Origin: Rostratula benghalensis
Lineage: Eukaryota > Chordata > Aves > Charadriiformes > Rostratulidae
Direction: 5' to 3'
DNA length: 64,000 nt
Assembly (NCBI GenBank): GCA_013399305.1
Contig: VXAI01000021.1
Span: 2,129,464-2,193,463, forward strand
Below the pieces are notes generated by a model. The model was not told the origin of the DNA. It did not search any database and saw only the letters and a list, made by a program, of their open reading frames with translations. Below, in pieces: positions 8,601 to 21,900 of this stretch; position 1 is the first letter of the stretch; each line of letters starts with the position of its first letter. The position numbers and the translations under genes are program-made.

Positions 8601-11202
8601 GAGATTCCCAAAAAGCAGGACAATCTAAGAGCAAAGCCAAAAAAGATACGATGTTTAATAATAAAGGGCAATTGCAAAACAAAGACCAAAACCAACAAGA
8701 AATGCAACAGAACTAAGTCACAGTGATTTCTGCATTCCCACAGACAAAACAGCAAGAGCCCAACATCATTCACAACCTGTCCTGCAGTTACTTTCTCCTC
8801 TGTAAAACTGCCTGAAGATGACAAAGTTTCTCGTCTCCTTCCCCTCAGATTTTGAATTCAAGAACACAGCATCTTTCCTGAGCAACAGGTAAAAACCAGG
8901 TATGCTACTACCAAGTCTCCTGCACCCTTGCTTCTCACCTCCCCGATTTTTCCCTGCCAGCTCAAACAAGCAGCACGTTGATTCCTGTTTTATCCCCAGC
9001 TACAGCCGTCTGAACTAACAGCAGATTATACCAAGCACCTAGAAACTCTGTCGCACTGTCACATGTGGGTTTTTTAATGATGGTCAAACACCAAAGGGAA
9101 AGTTATGCTAAAACTCCCGTCACCTGATGAATGAACAGCTTCCCATCATTTTACTTGCTTTTCTTTATCACACACTTTGGCAATACCCCCTCCCAACCCT
9201 CCCCTGACTTTCCAGAACCCAATGTGCAAACCAAAATATAAAAAATGTACATCCTATCGACAGCAGGCAGGCCTCCTCCTGATCCAAAATCACATAAAAC
9301 AAATGATCCCATTCCCAATCATCAGACTGCCTGATTCAGTCATTCCGTGCTGTATTTTTCAACATAAGCCATGAACCAAACTGTTCTCTGGCCTTATGTT
9401 ATTATTTAACAAGATGCTATTTATACAAAACATTTGTTTATTATTTCAGAGCATATTTATGCTGAACACCTGATTCTCCTTGTGTTTGCAGCTGATATAT
9501 CAGGAGCCCTGCCACCTCAGCTTATCTTTTCAATTACATGAATCCATGTTATTCATTTATAAAGTTGTTTTGTTGGGTTTTTTGAACCAGAAGACTGGTT
9601 CCAGGGGTAGGAGTAGAAGATGCCCCCCCAAGAAAATAGAAGATGGCAAAATGCTAAACACTGAAGATGTCAACCAAACAACAGGAGAAATGTATACACA
9701 GAAACTCATTACTGTCATCAGCCATGGCAAATTAATCTTTTCGTGTGTCACAGACCCACACTTAGAGTCTGAACAAAGGCTGTACATTCCAGAGGAGATG
9801 AAAAATTCATATGCACTCGCACAGTATGTCCTGCACGCCTTATGTCTGGAGTTTATTACTGACCAGGACTTGGTGATGTGTAATAGGATGCAGGATTCAG
9901 GTCCGTCCTCCTCAGGTATACAGTGAGTTGCCCAATTGAAAAATTACTATTATTAGTCTCACAGGTAATCTTATCAAGGGGGAAATATTGCAGGAAAATA
10001 TATTCAAAATTACTAGGCAACTGAGAAGTCCAAGTTCCACTGATGTTTGGTAAGACTTCGATTAAGATATTTTCAGGAGCAGAATTTAAAATGTGCCTGC
10101 TGTACACATACATCGGGGGAGCCACTGGAGCTGGTGAGCAGCAGGGAAGGCAGTGGTGCCTCCGTTTCCACTGGCCATCAGCTTGGCTCTGCTGCCAGAC
10201 TGTATCCTCTAAAAAAGTTGGGGCTTCTCCATCAGGGGAAAGCCCTTGTCAATGACAGCCCACCTGCCTGGTGTGCTCCAGTTTCCAAAACAAACAACGT
10301 GGTTTGGTTCATGTAAATACGAGGTTAAGAATCTGGCTAAACAGTCAAAGTTGGCAAACCAAAAAGTCCTAACCAAAAAAACCCCTTTGCCACAAACCCT
10401 TTCTGAGAACACCATTTGAGGCTGCTGCTTCCCATTTCTTGTGTGCTCACCAGTGTGTGCCTCGTGACTCAGATGCAAAAAGCCAGGAAATTAATCACAC
10501 CCCTCTCAAAGCGATCTTTCACATATGTACCTTCCGATTTCTTCACCCACCCATCTTCTCAGGTTTGGAGGGACTCCACAAAAGTACCACCAAGCTATCA
10601 CAGTGGTCTCTGAATTCTTTCTCAATACCCTTTCACAAAAGCAACAGCATAATTATGATCACTGCCCCAAAACCCCTGGTCTATTTTTCTTCCCCCTGCT
10701 GTGCCCACTTACCATTAGTTGTCCCCCTTCCATAGTTATGGGCTTTAGGGCAAGCCACCACACTGCAACCATCATGATGATTTTAAGACTCCAGGCTTTG
10801 CTTTGCTGATGTTTTATCAGTCATTGCTGCTCAGACAACAAACATTAACCAACCACTAATGCAGTAAAACTTGGCCACTTGCCGACCCCTCTGCTACTTC
10901 TGATATTTCATACTTGGCATAGGTTTGTTTAGAAAGCATTCCCCCAGAAAGGTTTTATTCAAGGTCACACAAAGTAAGTGAAAATTAAACCTAGAATGCC
11001 ACTGGGAAGCCCCACAACAACAGAATGCTCAGGTATTACATCCACAGACTCATACAGCTTTCTGATGCTTCCTAATTTTCTAGGATTTGTAAGGTACTGA
11101 GTGTTACTTCAGCTGGGAACATCTTCCCACTTCACTAGGAGTGTAAAGTATAAATCAGCTGGGAGTGACACCTTCTTGCTGAAGACAACAGAGTTTGGAA
11201 AG

Positions 11203-11330
11203 ATCATAGAATGGTTTGGGCTGGAATGAACCCTAAAGACCATTCAGTTCCAACCTCCTGCCATGGACAGAGACACCTCCCACCTGACTTGATTCCTCAG
11301 CCCCCATCCAAAATGTCATGTTTCTCTCTT
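11203..11330 (-). mobile_element. CR1 LINE 3' end fragment
   Basis: Read in plus orientation it begins CATAGAATGGTTTGGGCTGGAA and continues with the usual reverse-complemented CR1 tail (TTCCAACCTCCTGCCATGG, then CACCTCCCACC). The element is therefore on the minus strand and heavily 5'-truncated. The inner boundary is approximate. Confidence 0.8.
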
Positions 11331-14300
11331 TTGCAACCCATCTCAGGGCTGTTTCACCTCATTATGTACATTATGTCCACATTAATGAAGTTTGGAGGCT
11401 TACAGCACTGGGCAAGAAAAAGGAGATCACCTGAACTGGGGCATAAAACTATGTGTCTAAACCTGTATGAAGCTCGTTCAATAAGACGTTTTACTTTGGC
11501 AATTTCTGGGTTTTGGGGTGAAAGAGTACCTTACTGGAAAATGAACATTGTGTTCATTACTTGTGTAATATTTTGCCCTATTTTCTGACCTTGGAAGTCT
11601 TCAATTGCAAAGCATTTCTCTGCATTTAAGCACACAGCATCTAAGTACAAACCATTCTCCTGTTATACTATTGTAAAATGCATAGAAATTTATACACAAT
11701 TAAACATACGCCAAGCCAAGAAAAGCAAGTGTTTTCCCCTATGGTGACTCTATGGAAAAAAAAAAAAAGACAATGTGGGTTAAGCCTGGGTGCTGTAGAT
11801 TTGCTCCAAGCTACACTTACAACTCAGTTACCAATTTCAGTGGCATTTGTGAATATTCAGCCACCCTGTATCACATCCTTATGACTTGAAGAGGAAAAAG
11901 TCAACAGGAAGCCAAGTCAGAAGTTAACATTTAATTATGCTATATGCCTTCATTTAAGATTGATTACTTTCTGGATTTGGTGCTAGGGTTTAGTTTTGGG
12001 GTTTTTTCTTCCCTTTCCAGTGTATATTTACTCTGCTAAATTAACTTTAACTGTAACCCACAACACTTTTTTTGATTCAAATTCCCTCAAGATGATTGCA
12101 ATAACATGACACATTCAATTCCAGTGAAAAACTGAAAATATGCTCCAGCAAGTGTCAGCCCCACAGGTTTTCCCTCTGGTATCCAGGCACTCATGGCCCA
12201 TCCACAAAATACCATTTCATGGAACATATATGTGGGTTTATCCTAGGGAACAAAAAAGCTCTAATTTTAGCAGCAGTGCACCAAGTTTTTGAAACATATT
12301 TGGATTCTTCTCTTTTTTTAACCCTAAATGAGCAGCTCCACAAATCAGACTGCGTGGGACCAGATGAAGATCCAGAACCCGTAAGAAAGACACAGGAGCT
12401 GGTGTTTGTTATTAACTGGGTAGGGCTGGACCTTCACAGGACAGCCTATTGTATTAGGAAACCATGCAAAACCCTAAAGCAGTTGACAGCCACACACAAC
12501 TGTGTGCAAGTTATTTTGAGCTATTATGCAGTTATGTGAAAGAGGAAATACTATTTCAATTTTGCATGTATTTATATTTTACCCCTGACATTTCTAAATT
12601 CTGTCTTCCCTGAAGCAAGCTTTGCTCCAAAGAGGGACCAAATAATTTATTTTTTTTTTTCCCACTGGCTTTTTTAAAAACAGATGAGGAGATTCTGGTT
12701 TGTGTAGCACCTCCAGTGAAGTAAATACGTTGTGGAAGACAAAGCCTTGTAGGAAAGCCAAGATGAGACACCAAATGAAAAACTGTGGTGAAACATACTG
12801 GAAAAAGTTCTTCCTCCCCTGATTTTTCTCCAAATTTTGCTATATGTGATGAATCTTCTGAGCAACACAGCCAAAATAAATGGAAAAATATCAAATGGAT
12901 CTCATCTGAATTGTACCTGTTAGATCTGTTTCTCCTTCCTCAGTCCTATCTCTGAGAAAAGATTTCTTGGATAAGTATTCTTGTGGTTTGGTACAAGGAA
13001 GCGATTCACCCACCTGTGCACATACCAAACAAACAAGCAACAAAAATACCTAGTACCAAGCAGCACGGATTTTGGTAGGAAATGGGCTGACAACAGGCCC
13101 AGACAGAAACAACTGCAACGTAACTGATAGCTTTCTGTCAACACTGACCCTAGGAAGCACCATCAGACTTCCAATGACTTCCAACATCACTTTAAAACCT
13201 TCACATGCAACCCAGTAGTTCTCAGTTTCCCCCAAACCTGCAGGTCCTGATGAGCTAGAGGCAGTAGGTGCTGCAAAACCACCTCACAGCTCAGTAGCAT
13301 CCCTCAAGCACCCTGTAATCTTCCAACTAAGGAAAAAAATCCCAAAAACTTCATCCCAGAGAAAGGTTTCAAGGATTTTGAATTATTCACATAACCCAAT
13401 GATTCCAACATGTAATGTCTTTTCACAGACAATCCTGCTGAAGGAGTTCACAAAGAGACCAGCGCGCTTGTTTGACAATGGCAATGAGTAATATTTAAAA
13501 CAAGTACTTACTAATCCCCAAATTGTTATCCTAATCAAGCTTCATATATTAGAGATGCTGGTGGAACTGCAGCTGGGTGTGCAATGAGCAGTGCCTGAAC
13601 TGAAAAACCTCCTCTTTTAACAAGAATTTTCAGTTAATGTTGCCAGTCATTTTCTTTCAAAAATAAAAAAGCATCAACCTTTATTTTTTGTGAACAAGGC
13701 GCATTCCTGCATTGTAGCTTAACAGCACTATTTTTTCACTCTGAGTCATAACCCAGGCACACCCTAGGGGAAGGAGGGTACAAGGAAAAAAAGAAGAAGG
13801 GAAAAAAAAAAAAAAGACTGCTGTGGCAATAACACAATGTTAACTGTCCCCAAATCAGCAGGGCTGGCCACCCAGGCAACATGGAAAACGTACAGCAGAG
13901 CCAGCAGCCGCCTGGCCTTTGCAGCACAGTCATGAAAATGAGGAGCATTTCCTGACAGGGCCCTATTTAAGATCAGCTTAGCTGAGAGCAATTGAGACTC
14001 AACTTCTGTCCTTCATCACAAGTAGATTTCACTTCCCCGAGCTGAACATTGTAGAATCTACAGCCTTTGCTCAGGAAAATGCTCAAAGATACTTTACAAG
14101 GAGAACACTGAGCTGGATTTGGTTTGACAGTCTCCCAAGTAAAACTAGTCATAAAGGGATTTTAAAACTTGCACAAAAGCTCAAATACAACACCATTACA
14201 GATAATTTCTATTGAAAATAAAGACCAAATTTTTGATCTATGACACCATATCTGGGGGCAGGAGAATGGCAGCCTGTGAAAGCCTTCAGCTTTCTCACAC

Positions 14301-16324
14301 AGATCTCTCAAAACTGTCTTACTAGACAGAAAATCCTTTTTGTGGCAGTCTTGATGCTGGTCCATGAAGAGCTTGTTGTTTCCTGCCTTACTTCTCTACT
14401 TTTCTTAGGACAGCTTATCTTTTTGCCCTTACCGTGATCCTGAAAACTTCCTAATTTAAAAAGCAATGAGGCATGCAGCTGGGAGAAACCAGCCTGTGAC
14501 CACTGCTCGACACAGAGACCTCTCATGCTATCCTTCATCTCCTCCTTCATGCTCTGTTACTGTTTATTACTATTTATTTATGCTCCTTCAGCACATTCAG
14601 TTCTAACTACATGTAAAATGTCCTACTCCTACTAGGATCCAGATAAATTACCTGCACAGCACTGCCCTTGCCCCATAGCTGGGTACATCTACCCAAAGGA
14701 AGGGAGGGAAGCAGTTCTTCCTCACCATGCCCAAAGAGCAGCTATGGTTTAGTAATGCAGTCTTGAAACCACTAGAGGCCCTAATAAAACCACCAAACTT
14801 CAGCCTGAGAGAGAAACAGCAGTGAAATATGCCTAAATTCCCGCAAAAGTTGACATAAAAGTCAAAAAAGTACAAAAGTACAAGGCTAAGGATGACCACA
14901 GTAGAGAGTAAAGTGTGGATGTAGATGTAAATGCTGGCTCAGATGCAGGTTGTGGGAGCTGTTGTCGAGCTGGCTAAGGCAGCCTCAGCACATCTTCAAG
15001 CATCACAAACCTGTCACGATGGAAGTAATTTTATACAGTAAGTTACTGGCTGGACCTTAGAATTTCTTCCCAGTGCTCATTTACTACATCCCACATCTTC
15101 AGCTGCATTGTTTTGTATTGAATCTACGTTTTTTGATGGCCCCTAAAAGCAAAGTAGCATTTGATCAACTTCTTCATAACAAATGCAAATTGCCACAGAG
15201 GAAAAAATGCAGTGCTAAACCTTTTCCAAATCTAAAATACGTCTGGCTGATCTACAAGCATCAGATTATCACAAACACAAACAATTTGATTAATCAATGT
15301 TTTCCCATATGCTGTTTTCACATGCAGCAACTTGGGGGATACTCTTGAGGTTTGTCTGCAACTGGCAGCCCATTTAATCCTTTAATGAATTTAAACTGTA
15401 GCAGAAGACAAATGGGCTGCAAGCGTTCAAAACATGTAGTAGTACTCCTGGGAGGGAACAAAAGATCTCATTGTACAGCTCAAATAAGGTCATTTAGGGC
15501 TCGGGTAGAGTCTCTCTTTTTCTCCTCTTTGAACAGAAGCTGAATAGAAACAGGAATGAGAATCGGTTCTGCCATCACCCCAGACTCGCCTCTATGAATA
15601 CACTGAGGCTGCATGAGAAGTTATTCACTGAAAACAACATGGGCTCTCTCTCTCTCACTTACCAGTCAATAGACATGTCTATTAAAGGTCAGCTTCATGG
15701 CCATCTGGGTGGACCAGCTATGGTGGAAAAAGGCTGGGTGACACAGGGTCAGAACCAGAGATCAAACTGACACTGCAGTCTGACCAGCTGCAAACTTTGT
15801 ATTGTAGAAAAGTAGTATCCATGGCTTCTTTCTCCTTCCATGATACATGAAGGAGTTCCTGCTGATCTGTATGTCTGGCTTCGCTCTGATACAGATCAAA
15901 CAGCTAGTAGATCATTTAAAACTTTTATATTTAAGAGGAAGATATGTTTACATTATTTTTTATGGGTCAAGAAACACACTCATTTCAAATAAACTGCATA
16001 TTGTATCACTGTGCCGTGTTTCCCCAGCCTTGTACATCACTTGGAAAAAGAAACAGAGGAAGCTTTCAAAACTAGGAGTCAATTTTTACAACATTTTAGT
16101 CATTGTTTGCTTAAAGCAATAATACCACTGATAAGGCTTCCCATAATCTCTGGTATTCCCACACAATTACAATTTTTCCGCTATCTATATCACCAGAAAA
16201 TAAAAGTGTGCCTCTTTCCATATCCAAAGTTTTCATAAAAGATTACCGAAAATAGCCTTTAAAAAAAAAAAAAAAAAAGGCGCAAGTAAGTGAAAGACAA
16301 ACATTCCTTAAGTTTACCCAATGT

Positions 16325-16665
16325 CACAGAATCACAGAACAATATGGGGTTGGAAGGGACCTCTGGAGATCAGCTAGTGCAACCCCCTGCCAAAGCAGGT
16401 CCTCCTAGAGCAGATTGCACAGGAACTTGTCCAGGTGGGTTTTGAGTGTCTCCAGAGACAGAGGCTCTACCACCTCTCTGGGCAAACCTGTTCAGATGCT
16501 CTGACACCCTCAAAGTGAAGAAGTTCCTCCTCATGTTTAGTTTGTGCCCATTTGCTTTTGTCCTGTCACTGGGCACCTCTGAAAAAAGGCTGGCCTCATC
16601 TTCCTGACACCTACCCTTTAAGTATTTATAGGTGTTGATCAGTTCCCCCCTCAGCCTTCTCTTCC
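16325..16665 (-). mobile_element. CR1 LINE 3' fragment with two terminal octamers
   Basis: This minus-strand CR1 copy begins in plus orientation with two tandem octamers (CACAGAAT, CACAGAAC). Then come the typical GGTTGGAAGGGACCTCTGGAGAT, the CCACCTCTCTGGGCAA block, and on to GTTGATCAGTTCCCCCCTCAG. It covers the 3' UTR and the very end of ORF2. An A-run at 16261-16278 lies close to its 3' end. Confidence 0.88.
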
Positions 16666-19600
16666 CTTCTCTCTTTTTCCTTTTCATGTTATTAATCCAT
16701 TTAGTAAAATTATTTTTTTTAAAGCATATTTGGGACATTTAGAAATTTGAGACAAGAGACATCCCCTAGATATCCTCAATGTTTCTTAGACAAGGCTCTC
16801 AATACGACATGGCAGGATGAAAGAGAGGTAGCAGCTACAGAATCAATTACAGCTCCTCATCCTGCTGCTTCATTTTTGTTGCGTCTTCAACAACACCTAA
16901 ACAGTTTCTTCAACTAATTATTCTTTGACTCAAACTGAGTCTCACAAGAATAAATCTGATTTTATTTCACCCAGATTATACGTTCAATTTCTTTGAAACA
17001 TTAGATGTATGCTCTTTTGCTCCTATGTCCTCAACAAACTATGAGCATGGAAACTGAGAAATATCACTACATCTTCTCTAGAAGCTTTCTAACCTTAAGT
17101 TAAGCTCTAGAAACGGTTTCCCTGTGCCACTACAAAATGCCTTGGAAGCCTAGAAGGACAAGAACTTATAGATACAGTTTTATATACGGATTTCACATGT
17201 GAAAGATGAAACAATGCCTACAATAAACAGCAGCAAAGCTTTTCCAACCAGAAGAATAACAAACAGTAGTAAAACATTTCCATATCAAAGACATTTCTTT
17301 CTGGCCTGACATTTACTGCTTAATTTTTCATACTGTGCAATAGCTAAAGTATAACATCTCTATCATTTTCAGGGAGGAAACAAGGGCATACACAAAGTCA
17401 GCTGGAGCACAATCATTGCTATTATTTATTTGCTTTAAAAAAAAAAAAAGTAGTAAAATACAGGCAAGGCTATGAAAAATAATGCTCAAGTATTGCATTA
17501 AAACATACCTAGGCCACAAATGGCATTTTGATTGATCTGTTAAAATATAGTTCTAAACTTTCTCATCTGCATATTTAAGGCTGACAAATACCAAAGTTTT
17601 GAATAAAAAACCCACGTAAATGTGTCTGTACACTTGCAGCAGGAACTCTGGAGAAGGGTAGAGAAGAAACCCCTCCTTTTAATTGAGGCATTTCACCATG
17701 CACGTGAAACGGAGCAAAGCTTCATCTTCCCAATGAAATACTAAAGCCACGTTAAACCAGCATTAAGACAAAGATGAAACTAAGTCCTCCATGTCCGCAT
17801 CAGATTTTACATACACGTCACAGAACACTAAGTCATGTACTGTATCTGCTCATGTAATAGCCAGATTTCTCTCAGATTAGGGGTGTAACATACATATTTG
17901 TAATTATCTATAAACAGCTGCTTGCCAACAGCACAGCCTGGAAAGCAGTAATATAAACCAGGCATTTCTCAAAACTTTAGCACTCTGTGCTGTACCGCTG
18001 GCTGGGATCTGCTGAGGTCTTTAAAGTTCAGCATATTAAAAAAGCACATGAGAAGTCAGGGTGCTGAGTAAGACGTCAAAGCCTTTTATCAGATGACAGA
18101 AATAATTGAACTTTGCCACCTGCCGTGTGGCTGTTCACCTTCACAAAACATGCAGGTAGGGGAGAAAGATAAGAGTGAAGAGGAAGTCAATTGCATTCCT
18201 GCTAAAACCTTGCTATCTTGTGCATTTTAATTGAGGTGGCCGTACAGACTTCCCCACCACCTTCCCTGAACTTAGTTTTCTGGTGCTCTTTCCCCACCTT
18301 CCAGGAAGGGTTAAAGCAGAAGTGATTCACAAGCTGGATTCCTTTGCACCTCTCCTGTCTCTAACAGAGATAGTCAAAGTGTCACAGAATTATATAATGC
18401 TGACAGAAACGTGACTACCTGAAAAACAGGTTTGAATAAAGAATTTAAACTTTCATATGTATGATTACATACTGGAACAAAGTAGGGCGTCCTTCACAAG
18501 CTATGGCAGCCTCTCATCATTTCTAGGAGACGCTGCTGTATCACTGCTTATAGCAACTACATTACAACGGTTCAACTGCAGAAAACAAACAAGAAAAAGC
18601 ACTTTGGACCAACCTTGCTGCTTTATCAGCAAGAGCTGCCAGCAGGGTTTGATCCACAAAACCCAGCAGGGTTTGACCCCTTGCTTGCATGGCAGAGGAG
18701 ACATCTTGCAGACACTAACTGGGAAGAGTTTTATCAAGATGAAAGACTCCGTTAGGAAGACACATACAAATGAGACCAAAGGCATACTAAGCCAAGTCGA
18801 ACTAGAGACCACTGTTGACTGCATCCAGACTCCCCTGTCCAAAGCTAAGAGACTTTTCAAATGACTGAGAAATACATTAGCTTGAATACACTAGTGCAGA
18901 CAAGGCCCTAGTTTAAAAAGATGCCTGATCTGTCACCTGACTCAAGCTGTGAAAATAGAAATGTACTCACAAACTCTTTTTTTTCTCAAGGGAATACCAT
19001 ACATTGGGCCACATGAATCTCCAGATGCCAAAAGGCACGAAGACAGATGTCTAGACAATCCCTAAGGGCTGAGCATCTTTATAAGGAGATTTTCTCCTTT
19101 TCTTTTCTAGGGATATATCCTGTTTGCATGACTCATAACATTTTAAAATCCACTCTTATAACACTTTCTCCCCTGCACCATACAGCACATTTTATGTCTA
19201 TGCTTCTTCCAACAGCAACTGCATGTTGTGAAGGCTGTGTTGAGAGCCCGTTTTAAATCCAGACTTGAAGATTTAGAGCCCAGCCCCTGCCCTGTCTCTC
19301 AAAGACACTTACCAAAGCACATTCCTTACAAGTAAGCCAAACAAACAGAAAAGTGTTTGGATAACTAAGGGGTTTCCTTTTTGTTTTAAAACAGAGGAGA
19401 GACCAGCAAGTACCTGCACAGTTACCCAGTGGGTTCAGACACAGGCTACCAAAAAGGTGAACTCTGATCTGATGATATACCACTTTGTCACATGTGAAAA
19501 GGAAGACATAGCATCACCCTTTTCTCAAGGTCATGGCTTAAAAAAAGCCAAACAAGAACACCCCAAAAAGCCAACCATCAACTAGAACGTTTTATTGGGG

Positions 19601-19765
19601 GATAGGTCTAAAACTGGGAATACGCTTATAGAAAACATGTGAAGACTAAAGTATCCTATAAGAAAGTTATTATTCTATAAGGTTTTATCCTATAAATTAG
19701 GATTAGTTTGTTGGTATCCTATAAGTTTTTTGGCTTGGGTTTTTGTTTGGGCTTTTTTTTTGTTA

Positions 19766-19825
19766 TGGTTGGACTCGATGATCTCAAAGGTCTCTTTCAA
19801 CCACGAAGATTCCGTGATTCTGTGA
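19766..19825 (+). mobile_element. Short CR1 LINE 3' tail
   Basis: Plus-strand sequence GGTTGGACTCGATGATCTCAAAGG, then TCTTTCAACC and two terminal octamers (ATTCCGTG, ATTCTGTG) identify the last 60 bases of a CR1 element. A T-rich, G-interrupted tract precedes it. Confidence 0.82.
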
Positions 19826-20898
19826 ATTACCTTTTTGCTCCTAGAAGTAGATGGCATGGTCAGTCCTTAAAGCCTAGGGATAACCCCCACACTGTAGTCC
19901 ACAAGTACTACAATAAAAAGGCAGTAATTAAACGGGTAAATTTCTGATGACATCCTCCACATTTTTGATCCAACATCTATCACTGAATATTTCATAGCCA
20001 ATTTTTTAAAAACTGAAGTTAGATTAATAACTTACCAGAATTTAATCGTCATATTTAAATGAAAGAAAATAGATTGCATGTGTGGTATTGTTAACTCTCA
20101 CTCAAAGCATTTATATTGCAGGTTTAACAGAACTGTCTCACCTGACTAATGTCCTTTGTACCCTATGTTTAAGCTACCCACACTGGGGACTGGACAGTGA
20201 AACAACTGAAGGAGGAGGTAGCTTTTTATTTTCTATTATTTATCCTGATTTAGCTAGAATTTTATCCCAAAAGATACTGTCACCTTTCCTAATGTCTGTC
20301 TTACCCCATTTCAATGTATGCTGTATGAAGATTCCCCCCCATCCCCAAATATTAGGACAGTAACATTTTAAGGTCTTACATCATTCTTGCACATATCTCT
20401 CCTGTGTTACACGAGCACTTCATTTATCTGTCAGGTCTTAGCACCTATAATACGCACCCTATGAGATTTCTTTCAATAATTTCATTAGCACAAATTTTAT
20501 TGCAATTCCATCAACAGAATACATCAGAGTGTATTTATAGCAACTATCAGAAAAGCTGGGTGTAAATGGTGGCTCAGTCACCCCAGAAACACAGTGCTTG
20601 CTCAACTATGCAACTCAAAATAGACCAAAACACCATCTTTCAACTGAGCTGATCTTCCACAGAAACCTCTCCAATAAAGCACCACAGCTTCCTCCTTTAT
20701 TTCAAACATTGAACAGACGCCCGAGAGCCAGAACAGCTTTGAATAAGGATGAGTTTAAAATGACTAATCGTTTCCCCTATTATTATAGAGAGTTTATGTT
20801 GCCTCTTAGATATCTTGGTTGTGTTACCATGTGAGCTAGTTCTTTCTACTGCAGTTCCACAGCTTCTGGTGCAAAGCTCTTTTTAAAGCTATAGGCTT

Positions 20899-20970
20899 AA
20901 AAAAAAAACAACAAAAAAACCAAAAAAACAAACCAAACACAAACCAAAACCAAACAAAACAAACGTCCTC
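20899..20970. repeat. A-rich low-complexity tract (A/CA/ACC)
   Basis: About 70 bases are composed almost entirely of A with scattered C (AAAC, ACCAAA types). This is simple sequence with no terminal duplication recognised. Confidence 0.85.
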
Positions 20971-21358
20971 CCTTGTCAAGGAAGTCAAGTTTGCTTATTG
21001 GCTGAACTGATCCACGCTGCTCATGACAAGCTCAAAGGCTATATAACGCTAAAGAAACAGGCCTAGCAGATGTTAATATTACTCTTTCTGGAGGGAACTT
21101 TTTTATCCTCCTTGCTGAATCATTTATTCATTAAAAAACACAGTTTCAAGGAAGACTGAACTATTCATGAATTTGGTCTGAACTTACAGAACAGTTCACT
21201 TGAGGACAATCCCCTCTGACTCGCATTGAAACCAACGCAGGAGTTCGAAAGGAACTATTTTGATCACGACAAAACTGTTCAGATGCTGGGTGCAGGGAAT
21301 AAAAGCCAAGGCAACAAAGGGCTACATTCAGCCATAATACGGTGAAAATAGCTCCCAA

Positions 21359-21427
21359 TAGCCAACTGGTTACAGCACTCGGCTGGCACACAGCAGGTTC
21401 AGGTTGAAATCTCCCTGCTGCCTGGCC
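21359..21427 (+). mobile_element. Probable tRNA-derived SINE relic (MIR/AmnSINE-like)
   Basis: The sequence carries a degenerate RNA polymerase III A box (ACTGGTTACAGCACTCGGCTGG, close to the tRNA pattern AGTGGTTAGAGCACT). About 35 bases on is a B box-like GGTTGAAATCT. Spacing and order fit a tRNA head. No cloverleaf with paired acceptor stem can be built, so it is not a functional tRNA. An ancient amniote SINE is the simplest reading. Confidence 0.5.
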
Positions 21428-21883
21428 AACAGACTAATCCCTCTTTATGCAGGTTTGCGTCTCGCTCGGGTCACTCTGAGCTGGCTGCTGGGCCACCCGC
21501 TTGCTGGCCCACAGAGGCAACTGGAGAGCACAGGGTGGGGCCACAGCTCCTGCTCCATGAGCCATCAGCATGGCTTAGACCTGTCCTCTGCTGCATGCCC
21601 AGTTATCCTTAAATACCACCGAGCAATAAACACTTTCCTGTGGCAAGGGAGATCTAAAGTCAAGCCTCAAAGAAGAAAAATGGCTTCAACAAAAGACACA
21701 CAGGGATGCACTCCTGGGAAAAAAAAACCCATGGGCTGCCCTCCTCTCCCTCTGCATTTCCCTAGTGTCCTTCCCCCATGGCTCTTGGTTTTAAAACACA
21801 AACCACACTAGCACGAAGCCCAAGCTAAACTACTCATACGTGAGGTCAGGCAAAACCAGTCAAATTAACTTTGCCAAATTGGG

Positions 21884-21900
21884 GTGTGTGTGTGTGTGTG
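21884..21900. repeat. (GT)n microsatellite, about 8 units
   Basis: Short uninterrupted GT dinucleotide run. Confidence 0.9.
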
